Part shown: positions 9,311 through 17,314 of the stretch, piece after piece | Layout of the letters: every line of letters begins with the position of its first letter | Position numbering within the stretch: position 1 is the stretch's first letter | Assembly (NCBI GenBank): GCA_021203045.1 | Contig: JAJQBY010000055.1 | Coordinates: forward strand, 11,718 to 73,948 | Length of the DNA: 62,231 bases | Direction of reading: 5' to 3' | DNA from: Oscillospiraceae bacterium | GTDB lineage: Bacteria; Bacillota; Clostridia; Oscillospirales; Oscillospiraceae | Made by a program: the position numbers and the translations under genes | Notes under the pieces: generated by a model | Seen by the model: only the letters and a program-made list of their open reading frames with translations | Databases searched by the model: none | Told to the model about the DNA's origin: nothing

Positions 9311-9976
9311 TTACTCCTTCACCATGCAGCCCACGTTTTCGGGGATGATGAGCTTTGCGCCGGTCTTGGCCTGCACCTCCTCCACGGTGACGCCGGGGGC
9401 GACCTCAAACAGCTTGAGGCCCTCAGGCAGCACATGGAAGCAGCCCATTTCGGTGACGATGTAGTCGATGCAGTGGTAACCGGTCAGAGGCATGGAGGTC
9501 TTCTCCACGATCTTGGGGTTGCCGGCCTTATCGGTCTGGGTGGTCATGACGATGGTGATCTTGGAGCCGGTCACCAGATCCATGGCGCCGCCCATACCGG
9601 CAGCGGTCTTGCCGGGGATCATCCAGTTGGCCAGGTTGCCCTCAGCGTCCACCTCATAAGCGCCCAGGACGGTAGCGTCCACATGGCCGCCGCGGATGAA
9701 GCCGAAGGAGCGGAAGCTGTCAAAGCAGGCGCCGCCGGTGCGGAGCATGGATGCCTTGCCGCCAGCGTCCACCACATTGGGATCCACCTCGTCGCCCTCT
9801 TTGGGAGCGCCGGTCAGACCAACAACGCCGTTCTCGGAATCCACCCAGACATCCACGCCCTCAGGCAGGTAGTCCAGGCATTTGGTGGGCATACCGATGC
9901 CCAGGTTCACCACGTCGCCGTCCTGGAAGAAACGGGCGGTGCGGTAAGCGATCAAATCTTTTCCAGTAAGAGCCAT
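9311..9976 (-). CDS. CoA transferase subunit B (AtoA/ScoB family)
   Basis: A 221-aa subunit of a class I CoA transferase. The active-site Glu lies in VDSENGVVGL (about residues 45-54), and the GIGMP loop is at about 26-30. The length matches AtoA/ScoB/CtfB. It works with the A subunit encoded 13 bases upstream, moving CoA from a donor acyl-CoA (commonly acetyl- or succinyl-CoA) to a carboxylic acid through a glutamyl-CoA thioester. The acid used here is not known; acetoacetate and butyrate-type acids are the common cases. Third gene of the distal transcription unit driven by the promoter at 10766. Confidence 0.92.
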   Translation of the reverse strand: MALTGKDLIAYRTARFFQDGDVVNLGIGMPTKCLDYLPEGVDVWVDSENGVVGLTGAPKEGDEVDPNVVDAGGKASMLRTGGACFDSFRSFGFIRGGHVDATVLGAYEVDAEGNLANWMIPGKTAAGMGGAMDLVTGSKITIVMTTQTDKAGNPKIVEKTSMPLTGYHCIDYIVTEMGCFHVLPEGLKLFEVAPGVTVEEVQAKTGAKLIIPENVGCMVKE

Positions 9977-9989
9977 TTCGATTCCCTCC

Positions 9990-10718
9990 TTACGCTTCCG
10001 TCAGGGTGCGGCCCTGAACGACGGCATCCACCACAAAGCCCGGTGTCATGATCTCGTCGGGGCCAAGTTCGCCAATCTCCACGATCTGCTCCGCCTCCAC
10101 GATGACATGGTCGGCGGCGGTGGCAAAGCACTCGTTAAAGTTGCGGGAGGTGCGGCGATAGACCACATTGCCCATCTTGTCCGCCTTCCAGGCATGGACA
10201 AGGCACACGTCGCCATGCAGGGGCTTTTCAAGGATGTAGCGCTTCTTGGTGGGGTCGGGAACGATCTCGCCCTCCAGGAATTTGTACTCGCCCTTCTCTT
10301 CGTCCCATTCCAGAACCTGCTTGCCGTCCATCATGGGGGTATACAGGCCGGTGGGGGTCAGCACGCCGCCGATACCGGCGCCGCCGGCACGAACCTTCTC
10401 ACACAGAGAACCCTGAGGCACGAAGGTCAGGTCGATCTCTCCGGCCACCACCTTGGCAACGGTCTCGGAGTTGTTGCCGATGTGGGAGCAGGTGATTTTC
10501 TTGATGGCGTCGGCGCGGACAAGCTTGCCGATGCCGCGGCCGGGCACGCTGGTGTTGTTGGAGATAACGCTCAGGTCCCCGATGCCGGCGTCCAGAAGGC
10601 CCTCGATCAGAACCTCAGGCACGCCCACGTTCACGAAGCCGGGGAGCAGGACTGTCATGCCGGAGAAGCAATACTTTTTGATCGCTTCCTCAACGGACAT
10701 AACCTTTGAAGTAGCCAT
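9990..10718 (-). CDS. CoA transferase subunit A (AtoD/ScoA family)
   Basis: A 242-aa alpha subunit of the same class I CoA transferase. It shows the CoA-binding segment GMTVLLPGFVNVGVPEVLIE (about residues 19-38) and the family's GGAGIGGVLTPTGLYTP loop (about 112-128). The C-terminal part includes HAWKADKMGNVVYR. AGGATGATTTCC precedes ATG 10718. Its promoter (TTGACA-17-TATAAT) is nearly consensus, so ctf-type genes can be made strongly and separately from the upstream dehydrogenase. Subunit pairing with 9311-9976 is clear; the substrate remains open. Confidence 0.92.
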   Translation of the reverse strand: MATSKVMSVEEAIKKYCFSGMTVLLPGFVNVGVPEVLIEGLLDAGIGDLSVISNNTSVPGRGIGKLVRADAIKKITCSHIGNNSETVAKVVAGEIDLTFVPQGSLCEKVRAGGAGIGGVLTPTGLYTPMMDGKQVLEWDEEKGEYKFLEGEIVPDPTKKRYILEKPLHGDVCLVHAWKADKMGNVVYRRTSRNFNECFATAADHVIVEAEQIVEIGELGPDEIMTPGFVVDAVVQGRTLTEA

Positions 10719-10765
10719 TGGAAATCATCCTTTCTGAAAAAATTTATAATAAACGAAACAATAAT

Positions 10766-10794
10766 ATTATATAGTGTTGTTCGAGGAATGTCAA
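10766..10794 (-). promoter_or_regulatory. Consensus promoter for the CoA-transferase genes
   Basis: On the minus strand TTGACA (10789-10794), 17-bp spacer, TATAAT (10766-10771), in an A/T-rich gap between the dehydrogenase stop and the CoA-transferase A start. Confidence 0.85.
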
Positions 10795-10812
10795 ATCCCT
10801 TTGTAAAACTTG

Positions 10813-11781
10813 TTATACCGGGTCATCCATAAACTTCTGCGCCAGACGGAAAACCTCGAACAGCTGCTTATCCCGCTTGGCCTTCAGGGCGTCGATGTCC
10901 TGGCCGGTGTAATCGTAGAAGCCCTTGCCTGTCTTGATGCCAAGGTTCCCCTCCTCCACCAGCTTTTCCAGGGTCTTGGGCATCTCGTCCCCGTGCTCCG
11001 GCATGGTATAGCTGTGATTGCGGTAGTTGTTGGCGGTCATATCCAGACCGCCGAAGTCGGCCCGCTTCAGAAGGCCCAGCACCACTGCCCGGGGGATAAA
11101 GCTGGCCTTGGCCGCCAGGTCGATGCTCTCCGCGTCGCAGTAGCCGTTGTCCAGAAGGTAGAATATCTCCCGGTTCAGGCACTGCTGCAGGCGGTTCACG
11201 ATATAGCCCCGGATGAATTTCTTCATATACACGGCGGTCTTGCCGCATTTTTTCAGCAGCTCCATAATCACGTCCGCCATCTCCTGGGGGGCCTGCTCGC
11301 TCTTGACCACCTCCACCAGGGGGATGAGCTGAGGCGGAGCGTACCAGTGCGCGATGCACAGCTGAGGCAGCAGCGCCTCAGGCGCCACCTCGAATATATT
11401 CAGCGCGGAGGTATTGGAGGCGATAATGACCTCCGGCCCCACCAGGCCGGCCAGCTGCTCATAAAGGGCGGCCTTGGCGTCCCGGTTCTCCACGATGGTC
11501 TCCTGTATAAAATCAGCCCCGGCCACGGTCTCCTCCACGGTCTCCGCGAAGGAAATACGGTCATAGACCGCATCCTGGTCCTCGGGCTTTATCAGGCCCT
11601 CCTCCACAAAGGTGGCGATGGAGGTCTTCAGGGCGGCCTTGGCCTTCTCCCTGGTTTCCTCCCGGCGGGTCCACATGGTGACGGCGTAGCCGCCCATGGC
11701 GTAGATCTGAGCGATGCCCGGCCCCATGGTGCCGGCGCCCAGCACGGCTATTTTTTTGATGTCTCCAATGGTTTTCATCAC
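10813..11781 (-). CDS. 3-hydroxyacyl-CoA dehydrogenase family protein
   Basis: A 322-aa NAD-dependent dehydrogenase. The Rossmann motif is GAGTMGPGIAQ at residues 15-25; the NTSALN box and catalytic His in CIAHWYAPP (about residue 145) follow, then the helical C-terminal domain to 322. The family oxidises (S)-3-hydroxyacyl-CoA to 3-oxoacyl-CoA or works in reverse in butyrate formation. The His context AHWYAPP differs from the usual HFFNP, so a substrate other than 3-hydroxybutyryl-CoA is possible. It lies between the cyclase gene (138 bases upstream) and the CoA transferase, which fits oxidation of an activated hydroxy acid. Confidence 0.9.
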   Translation of the reverse strand: MMKTIGDIKKIAVLGAGTMGPGIAQIYAMGGYAVTMWTRREETREKAKAALKTSIATFVEEGLIKPEDQDAVYDRISFAETVEETVAGADFIQETIVENRDAKAALYEQLAGLVGPEVIIASNTSALNIFEVAPEALLPQLCIAHWYAPPQLIPLVEVVKSEQAPQEMADVIMELLKKCGKTAVYMKKFIRGYIVNRLQQCLNREIFYLLDNGYCDAESIDLAAKASFIPRAVVLGLLKRADFGGLDMTANNYRNHSYTMPEHGDEMPKTLEKLVEEGNLGIKTGKGFYDYTGQDIDALKAKRDKQLFEVFRLAQKFMDDPV

Positions 11782-11919
11782 AAGCTCCCTGACTGCCCGG
11801 GGCCGGCATTGCCGGTCCCTGTTTTTTGTATGAAAATGTTTGTATTCCGTTTCATGTAGCTTTCATGTTTCCGCTGTATGATAACGGAACAATACCCTTT
11901 ATATCCGCAGATTTAGGGA

Positions 11920-12822
11920 TTAGAAGGAGCCCGGCTCCCAAGCCACCAGACGGACGAAGCCGCCGTCGGCCATCTCGCAGCGGAAGGGGAAGGCAGCGAT
12001 GATCATGCGCTTGCCGGTGACCTCGTCGATGTCGCCGCCGGCGTTCTCGACGGTGCAGACGCCGTGCTGCATGTAGATGCGGTGGCAGGGCTCATAGTCG
12101 GGGAACTCCACCGTGGGGTCCTTGCCGGTGGCCTTGCGGTAGGCCTTGTCCAGCCAAGGCATCTGCTCGGACAGAGGATCATGCCACAGAGGAGCGTCAG
12201 TGGCGCCCCAGGTGCCGGAAATGCCCTTGATGTGCTTCTCGAAGCAGAGATAGTTGGCCAGATCCGGGCCCTCGCCGGGGTAGTAGTTATAGTACTTGTC
12301 GTTGTTCTGACGCCAATAATGATGGAAGCCGGTGTTGATGACGACCCAGTCGTTCTCCCGGATCTCCAGGCCGTCCTTGGCGCAGGCAGCCTCCAGCTCG
12401 GCGGGCTTGATCTCGTGCCAGATGTCGCCCATCTTGGCGGGGTCGCCGCCGGCGGCGTTCCACTTCTCCTCGAACTCGTCCCGCAGATAGCGCATATCCA
12501 CGATGACGCCGGTGCCGATGCAGCGCTCCAGATGGATCTCAGAGAGGTTGTAGCCGTTGGCCTCCCGGTCGACCTCCTCCTCATGCAGGACGTGGTTGGG
12601 AGCGTCCATGTGAGTGCCGGCGTGCAGGGTGCCGGTATAGGTCATGGTGCGCTTATGGAAGCGGCCCAGATACTGGCCGCGGGGGAAAACCAGGTCCTGA
12701 CGGGCGCCGGGGAAGGGCCAGAGGGGGGTGTCCACGCCCCAGGGCGCGGAAAGATCATAGATCTTGGTCATCTTAGAGTCGTCCAGATAGAACTTGCTCT
12801 TGTCCAAAGGCATATAGGCCAT
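11920..12822 (-). CDS. Cyclase family metal-dependent hydrolase (KynB-like)
   Basis: A 300-aa protein of the cyclase/kynurenine-formamidase family. The metal-binding signature HxGTHxDxPxH is complete at residues 67-77, and the C-terminal Glu/Asn residues of the fold lie in VENAGGDIDEV. Members hydrolyse N-formylkynurenine, isatin or cyclic amides with zinc or manganese. At 300 aa it is longer than KynB (about 210), resembling the longer uncharacterised group. It is the first gene after the MerR-controlled promoter at 12868-12898. A ring- or amide-opening step feeding the CoA enzymes is an inference from neighbours. Confidence 0.85.
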   Translation of the reverse strand: MAYMPLDKSKFYLDDSKMTKIYDLSAPWGVDTPLWPFPGARQDLVFPRGQYLGRFHKRTMTYTGTLHAGTHMDAPNHVLHEEEVDREANGYNLSEIHLERCIGTGVIVDMRYLRDEFEEKWNAAGGDPAKMGDIWHEIKPAELEAACAKDGLEIRENDWVVINTGFHHYWRQNNDKYYNYYPGEGPDLANYLCFEKHIKGISGTWGATDAPLWHDPLSEQMPWLDKAYRKATGKDPTVEFPDYEPCHRIYMQHGVCTVENAGGDIDEVTGKRMIIAAFPFRCEMADGGFVRLVAWEPGSF

Positions 12823-12867
12823 AGTGTACGTCCTCCTAAAAACAAAAAAATTTTTTCCTATATTTAA

Positions 12868-12898
12868 ATTTTAAACCTTGGAATTGTACGAAAGTCAA
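12868..12898 (-). promoter_or_regulatory. MerR-type promoter with 19-bp spacer for the cyclase operon
   Basis: On the minus strand TTGACT (12893-12898), a 19-bp spacer and TAAAAT (12868-12873). The overlong spacer is the hallmark of promoters activated by MerR proteins through DNA twisting. A dyad CTTG-N15-CAAG (12877-12899) lies in it. Confidence 0.65.
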
Positions 12899-12906
12899 GT
12901 TATAAT
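12878..12906 (+). promoter_or_regulatory. Promoter of the MerR gene, overlapping its operator
   Basis: TTGGAA (12878-12883), a 17-bp spacer and TATAAT (12901-12906), 45 bases before the MerR ATG. It shares sequence with the divergent 19-bp-spacer promoter, so bound regulator would repress its own gene. Confidence 0.7.
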
Positions 12907-12950
12907 TGTGTTGGGAAATAACTTTTTTACAGACACAGGGAGGACAGGTT

Positions 12951-13793
12951 ATGCGATACAAAATTGGGGATGTTGCCCGGATTTTGGGCATTTCCACCGA
13001 TCTTCTGCGATATTATGAAAAAAAAGGGGTTGTCACGCCGTACAAAGACGCGCATAATGATTATCGGTACTACGACTCCTGGGATATAAATCTCCTTATG
13101 GACTGTCTCTGGTTCAAAAACTTCGGTTTTTCCATCGAGCAGATCGCAGATATGGTGCGTATCCCCTCGGCGGATGATCTGAAGGATATCTTCATCTATA
13201 AGGAGGACGAGCTGCGCTCCACCATCCGGCGCTGCCAGATGCTCCTGCGCCGGAGCGAGGAATACCGGGCCCAGCTGGACGCCATCCCCGCCCTGCTGGA
13301 AAAATGCGAGATCGCCGAGAGCCCCGCCATGGTGCGGTTCATAAACCGGGTGGGAAACGAATACCCCACCGGGGAGGGGCTGGAGCGATTCGCCCGTCAG
13401 TGGCTCCGGGCCATGCCCTTCAGCCACCGCTACTTTGAAATATCCCAGGCCGCCCTGGAGGGCGGGGATGAGATGGACTTCCGCTGGGGCTTCGCCCTGG
13501 AGCCGGATTACGTGCGGGAGCTGGATTTTCCCGTGGAGCCGCCCATGGAATCGCTGCCGGCCAGCCGGAGCATACACACCTTTTTCCGCAGCCGGGGCAA
13601 AAACAATTTTTCCGCGCGGCACCTGGACTACGCCCTGGTCTGGGCAAAGGAGCAGGGCCTTGAGATTGCGGGCCCGGCCCAGGGTACGCTGGCCGCCTCC
13701 CTGTTGGAGGAGGGCGAGGGCGAGCTGTGCGGCTATTTTGAGTGCTGGATCCCGGTGTGGGATCGGATAAAGGAGGAAAATGACGATGCGTGA
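12951..13793 (+). CDS. MerR family transcriptional regulator
   Basis: A 280-aa regulator starting at ATG 12951, after GGGAGGACAG. Residues 1-70 are the MerR winged helix (YKIGDVARILGISTDLLRYY, then EKKGVV and RYYDSWDI), followed by a dimerisation helix (about 75-120) and a C-terminal domain of about 160 residues, which looks like a small-molecule-binding domain rather than a metal-binding tail because the Cys pattern is absent. It is divergent from the cyclase/CoA operon and very likely activates it. The stop overlaps the start region of the SH3 gene, coupling the two. Confidence 0.9.
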   Translation: MRYKIGDVARILGISTDLLRYYEKKGVVTPYKDAHNDYRYYDSWDINLLMDCLWFKNFGFSIEQIADMVRIPSADDLKDIFIYKEDELRSTIRRCQMLLRRSEEYRAQLDAIPALLEKCEIAESPAMVRFINRVGNEYPTGEGLERFARQWLRAMPFSHRYFEISQAALEGGDEMDFRWGFALEPDYVRELDFPVEPPMESLPASRSIHTFFRSRGKNNFSARHLDYALVWAKEQGLEIAGPAQGTLAASLLEEGEGELCGYFECWIPVWDRIKEENDDA

Positions 13794-14823
13794 CCTATCG
13801 GAACAGGAACGTCAGGATATGATACAGCGGGCCAAAGGGGGCGACCCCCAGGCCAACTATGAGCTGGCCCTCTGGGCCCTGGATCAGGCAGAGGAGGAGC
13901 CGGAGGAGGAGCGCTGGAACCGGCTGGCCGCCAAGTGCCTGGTAAAGGCAGCCCAGGCCGGCTACGGCCCTGCGGTGGAGCACACCGCCCATCTTTTGCA
14001 GCAGACGGAGAGCGGCGCGGAGCAGGACAGCCAGACCCCTTCGGACAGCACCGGGGCCGAGGCTACGCCCCGCCAGAAAAGAACGGCCGCCCGCACTGAG
14101 AGAGCAGAGGAGGCAGAAGACCCGGCGGCGCAGGAGGACTTCGACTGGGACGGCTATCAGGAGCCGGAACGGGAGCCGGCAGCCTCCGATGGAGCGAACC
14201 CCGGGGTGGCAGCCAAGCTCGCCGCCGTGGCGGGCATCGCCGGCCGGGGGCTCAGGCAGGTCTTCCAGCGTCTGGGCGCCGGAAAGGACTCGCAGGACAC
14301 GGAGCGGAGGTCCGGCGGCAGCCACCAGGCCGGAGGCGGGGGCCTGAAGGGCTTTTTCTCCCGTCTGGAGGACAACAAATGGAAGCGGGTGGAGGTCATC
14401 TGCATCGTGGCCTGCGTGCTGCTGGCCCTGCTGATTACCATTATGATCGTCACCGGCCGGAAAAACAAAACCACGGAGGAGGACACCGCCGTTCCCACGC
14501 CCGCCATCGTAGAGCAGGAGGAGGAAGCCGAGGAGGAAACCGTTGTCTCGGATTATCCCAGCGATGAGATCAAGGAGGAGATTGCCTCCGCCGTGCTGAG
14601 CGTCTATCCCAGCGAGGAGGACTACGTCACAGAGGCCACCACCGCCACCGTCAGCACCAGCAGCGGCCTGAATCTTCGCCGCGGCCCGGGTTCCAGCTAC
14701 GGGCAGATCATCCTGATGGCAAACGGGACCTCGCTGGACGTATACGCCTATAAAAACGGTTGGGCCCTCGTCCTATACGACGGCGACACCTGGGGCTGGT
14801 GCAGCACCGATTATCTGAGCTGA
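13786..14823 (+). CDS. Membrane-anchored SH3-domain protein
   Basis: About 345 aa. GGAGG at 13772-13776 is 9 bases from ATG 13786 and only 3 from the in-frame ATG at 13780, so 13786 is preferred. The N-terminus (about 1-80) is helical and Sel1/TPR-like (GDPQANYELALWALDQ, CLVKAAQAGYGPAVEH), followed by an acidic, low-complexity linker. A membrane helix lies at about 205-228 (VICIVACVLLALLITIMIV) and a bacterial SH3 domain at about 285-345 (GLNLRRGPGSSYGQI, GWALVLYDGDTWGWC). The order implies cytoplasmic N-terminus and external SH3, probably binding cell wall. It overlaps the MerR gene; function unknown. Confidence 0.8.
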   Translation: MRDLSEQERQDMIQRAKGGDPQANYELALWALDQAEEEPEEERWNRLAAKCLVKAAQAGYGPAVEHTAHLLQQTESGAEQDSQTPSDSTGAEATPRQKRTAARTERAEEAEDPAAQEDFDWDGYQEPEREPAASDGANPGVAAKLAAVAGIAGRGLRQVFQRLGAGKDSQDTERRSGGSHQAGGGGLKGFFSRLEDNKWKRVEVICIVACVLLALLITIMIVTGRKNKTTEEDTAVPTPAIVEQEEEAEEETVVSDYPSDEIKEEIASAVLSVYPSEEDYVTEATTATVSTSSGLNLRRGPGSSYGQIILMANGTSLDVYAYKNGWALVLYDGDTWGWCSTDYLS

Positions 14824-15230
14824 GCTCACCACGACAACGCATGGCGAGGTTTTTTTCGTCAGGTCGTGATGTTTTGACGAAGGCGTACCGTGTGTACGTC
14901 GAGGAGAAGCAGCGCAGCATGGCGGAAAAAGACCCGCCCCATCGGTAAAAAAGGGGGCCGTATCACATGTGATACGGCCCATAAAGATAGGGTTGTGGGA
15001 TAAAGATATGAGCCGGGTCCTCCGGGACCCATTGGATAAGCTGTATCTGCATCATACGCCCGGCGGGCGGATTTGTAAAGAGCAAAGAATGTCGAAATCG
15101 CACTAGTTTTGTCAGGCGGCAAAAAAGAATACGCGCCTCCGGCGCCTCTGTATGCGGGGCCGCCGGGGGCGTTTCCCGTTTCGTCCCGTGCTTCGGACCT
15201 GAAAATCCCGAAAAATTTTGGGGATATCGA
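14824..15230. other. Non-coding stretch before hprK with several hairpins
   Basis: No convincing gene. It holds TTCGTCA/TGACGAA arms (14855-14861 with 14875-14881), the 26-bp palindrome at 14955-14980, and GC-rich hairpins around 15133-15170. Short frames exist on both strands but have no ribosome sites or recognisable residues. Confidence 0.5.
14953..14980 (-). terminator. 26-bp perfect palindrome, terminator on the minus strand
   Basis: GGGCCGTATCAC pairs with its complement across 14955-14980. On the minus strand it is followed by CCTTTTTTACC, an intrinsic-terminator layout. No minus-strand gene is visible upstream of it, so it may end a small RNA or stop antisense reading. Confidence 0.55.
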
Positions 15231-15259
15231 TTGCAGAAATTCATATTTATGTATAAAAT
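15231..15259 (+). promoter_or_regulatory. Promoter of hprK
   Basis: TTGCAG (15231-15236), a 17-bp A/T-rich spacer and TAAAAT (15254-15259), 42 bases before the preferred hprK start. Confidence 0.6.
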
Positions 15260-15300
15260 AGAGGAAGGGCCCCATGGCCCGGAGCTTGCGAGGTGTAACT

Positions 15301-16254
15301 ATGGAGAGAGCATTCGAAAAGAAATATTCCGTCAGGCTGGCGCAGATCGCGGCGGAGCACGCCCTGCATGTGGCCTATGCCGCCCCGGATTACGGGGAGA
15401 AGCTGGTGGACTCTGTGGACCTGAACCGGCCCGGCATCCAGCTTCTGGGCTATCTGAAGCACTTTGACGCCTCCCGCCTGCAGGTGGTGGGAAAATCAGA
15501 GACCACGCTGATGGAGGATTTTGATCACGCCCGCCGTCTGGCCGGCTTCGAGGCCGTCATGAGCCAGCACGTCCCCGCCGTGATCGTGGCCCACGACCAG
15601 CCGGTAATGCCGGAGTGCCTGGAGATGGCCAAAAAATACCAGGTCAGCGTTCTGACCACCGATCTGGACACCTCAGAATTTTACGCCCAGCTCATCGGCA
15701 CCCTGCGCCGCCACCTGGCCCCCAGGGAGACCGTCCACGGCGTGCTGGTGGAGGTCCACGGAGAGGGCATGCTGATCACCGGAGACAGCGGCATCGGCAA
15801 GTCGGAGACCGCTCTGGAGCTGATAAAGCGAGGCCACCGGCTGATCGCGGACGACGCGGTGGAAATTTTGCGCACCTCCCGCTCCACCCTGGAGGGCCGC
15901 GCTCCCGCCATCATCAAGCATTTCATGGAGCTGCGGGGCATAGGGGTCATCAACGTCCCCAGCGTGTTCGGCATCGGCGCCGTCCGCTCCTCCTGCCCCA
16001 TCGACATGGTGATCGCCATGGAGCTTTGGGACAGCAGCAAAAAATACGACCGTCTGGGCCTTGACCGGGAGACCACGGAATACCTGGGGGTATCCGTGCC
16101 TCTGGTGACCATCCCCGTCCACCCGGGACGGAACCTGGCCGTCATCCTGGAGCTGGCCGCTATGACCAACCGTCAGCGGAAATCCGGCTACAACGCCGCC
16201 GAGGAGCTGGCCCAGCGGGTGGACAGCCTGGTGGACGCTGGGGAGGACTACTGA
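15301..16254 (+). CDS. hprK: HPr kinase/phosphorylase
   Basis: About 317 aa from ATG 15301 (GAGGTG upstream); an in-frame ATG at 15274 with GAGGAAGG is the alternative. The N-terminal domain (about 1-130) is followed by the kinase domain with P-loop GDSGIGKSE (about residues 158-166), the HPrK signature ELRGIGVINVPSVFG (about 210-224) and the C-terminal helix. The enzyme phosphorylates Ser46 of HPr with ATP or PPi and reverses it, controlling carbon catabolite repression in Firmicutes. It opens the housekeeping run through yigZ, with its own promoter. Identity is secure from family motifs. Confidence 0.97.
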   Translation: MERAFEKKYSVRLAQIAAEHALHVAYAAPDYGEKLVDSVDLNRPGIQLLGYLKHFDASRLQVVGKSETTLMEDFDHARRLAGFEAVMSQHVPAVIVAHDQPVMPECLEMAKKYQVSVLTTDLDTSEFYAQLIGTLRRHLAPRETVHGVLVEVHGEGMLITGDSGIGKSETALELIKRGHRLIADDAVEILRTSRSTLEGRAPAIIKHFMELRGIGVINVPSVFGIGAVRSSCPIDMVIAMELWDSSKKYDRLGLDRETTEYLGVSVPLVTIPVHPGRNLAVILELAAMTNRQRKSGYNAAEELAQRVDSLVDAGEDY

Positions 16255-16256
16255 AA

Positions 16257-16282
16257 TCATCCGCGATTGGCATCGCGGATGA
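16257..16282 (+). terminator. Hairpin between hprK and murB
   Basis: TCATCCGCGAT (16257-16267) pairs perfectly with ATCGCGGATGA (16272-16282) around TGGC. No T tract follows, so it may be an attenuator or mRNA stabiliser rather than a full terminator. Confidence 0.45.
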
Positions 16283-16342
16283 CGGGCAGCGGACCGCTGC
16301 CTCTGCGAGGCTTTCTATAACTTTGAAATAAGGACTTTCTGT

Positions 16343-17263
16343 ATGGACTATACCGCACTGATCGCTGATATACGCGCCGCCCTTCCCGCGCTGGAGCTGC
16401 GGGAGGGAGAGCCTATGAGCCGCCACTGCTCCTTCCGCATCGGCGGGCCGGCAGTGGCCATGGCGTTCCCCGCCTCTAAGGAGGAGCTGACCGCTCTGTG
16501 CGCCCTCCTTCGACAGAAGGGAGAACGGCCCCTGGTCATAGGCCGGGGCACCAACATTCTGCCGCCGGACGAGGGGCTGGACCGCATCGTCATCAATACC
16601 AGCCGGGGCCTGGGGGATATCTCCCCGGACCAGACCCGCCTTACAGCCGGATGCGGGGCCAGTCTGGCCGCCCTCTCCAGCGCCGCGGCGGAGGCCGGGC
16701 TGTCCGGCCTGGAATTTGCCCACGGTATCCCCGGCACGGTGGGCGGCGGCATCGTCATGAACGCGGGCGCCTACGGCGGAGAGCTGAAGGACACCGCCGT
16801 GCTGACGGAATATCTGGACGAGGAGCTGCGTCTCTGTCAGGCGGCCGGGCCGGAGCAGGAGTTATCCTACCGGCACAGCTTTCTCTCCGGACGGAACTGC
16901 ATCGCCCTGTCCGTGACCTTCTCCCTGCAGCCGGGCAAAAAGGACACAATCCTGGCCCGCATGCGGGAGCTGGACGGCCGCCGCCGGGACAGCCAGCCCC
17001 TGGATATGCCCTCCGCCGGGAGCACCTTCAAGCGGCCCAGGGAGGGCTATGCCGCCGCTCTCATCGACCAGGCGGGACTGAAGGGCTTTTCCATCGGCGG
17101 GGCCCAGGTCTCGCCCAAGCACGCCGGCTTCGTGGTGAATACCGGCGGAGCCTCCTGCGCGGACGTACTGCGGCTGATGGAGCATATACAAAAGACCGTT
17201 CTGGCCCAGAGCGGCGTTTTGCTGGAGCCGGAGGTGCAGCTTCTCCGGGAGCACGAAATATAA
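16343..17263 (+). CDS. murB: UDP-N-acetylenolpyruvoylglucosamine reductase
   Basis: A 306-aa FAD enzyme that reduces the enolpyruvyl group to lactyl, giving UDP-MurNAc with NADPH in peptidoglycan precursor synthesis. FAD-binding residues are in PLVIGRGTNILPPDEG (about 63-78) and GIPGTVGGGIVMNAGAYGG (about 130-148); the catalytic Ser is in SAGSTFKRP (about 228-236) and the C-terminal Glu in LEPEVQLL. The length and short C-terminal domain fit the Gram-positive type IIb form. It follows hprK by 88 bases and precedes rapZ by 51, the order known in other Firmicutes. Confidence 0.97.
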   Translation: MDYTALIADIRAALPALELREGEPMSRHCSFRIGGPAVAMAFPASKEELTALCALLRQKGERPLVIGRGTNILPPDEGLDRIVINTSRGLGDISPDQTRLTAGCGASLAALSSAAAEAGLSGLEFAHGIPGTVGGGIVMNAGAYGGELKDTAVLTEYLDEELRLCQAAGPEQELSYRHSFLSGRNCIALSVTFSLQPGKKDTILARMRELDGRRRDSQPLDMPSAGSTFKRPREGYAAALIDQAGLKGFSIGGAQVSPKHAGFVVNTGGASCADVLRLMEHIQKTVLAQSGVLLEPEVQLLREHEI

Positions 17264-17314
17264 TCTTATCTTATTGCCATCGTTCGGCGCTTTTTCAAGG
17301 AGGTGCGGCAGCAT

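Noticed and set aside
11782-11919. Repeated TTTCATGT motifs in the cyclase-dehydrogenase gap as an operator
   Set aside because: Two 8-base copies without clear promoter elements; too short to support a regulatory call.
14839-14948. Short plus-strand frame beginning MARFFSSGRD after the SH3 gene
   Set aside because: No ribosome site, 35 codons and no recognisable family; lies in a hairpin-rich non-coding stretch.
14963-15244. Minus-strand frame of 93 codons before hprK
   Set aside because: It starts in the hprK promoter, lacks a ribosome site, and ends within the terminator palindrome; no motif seen.
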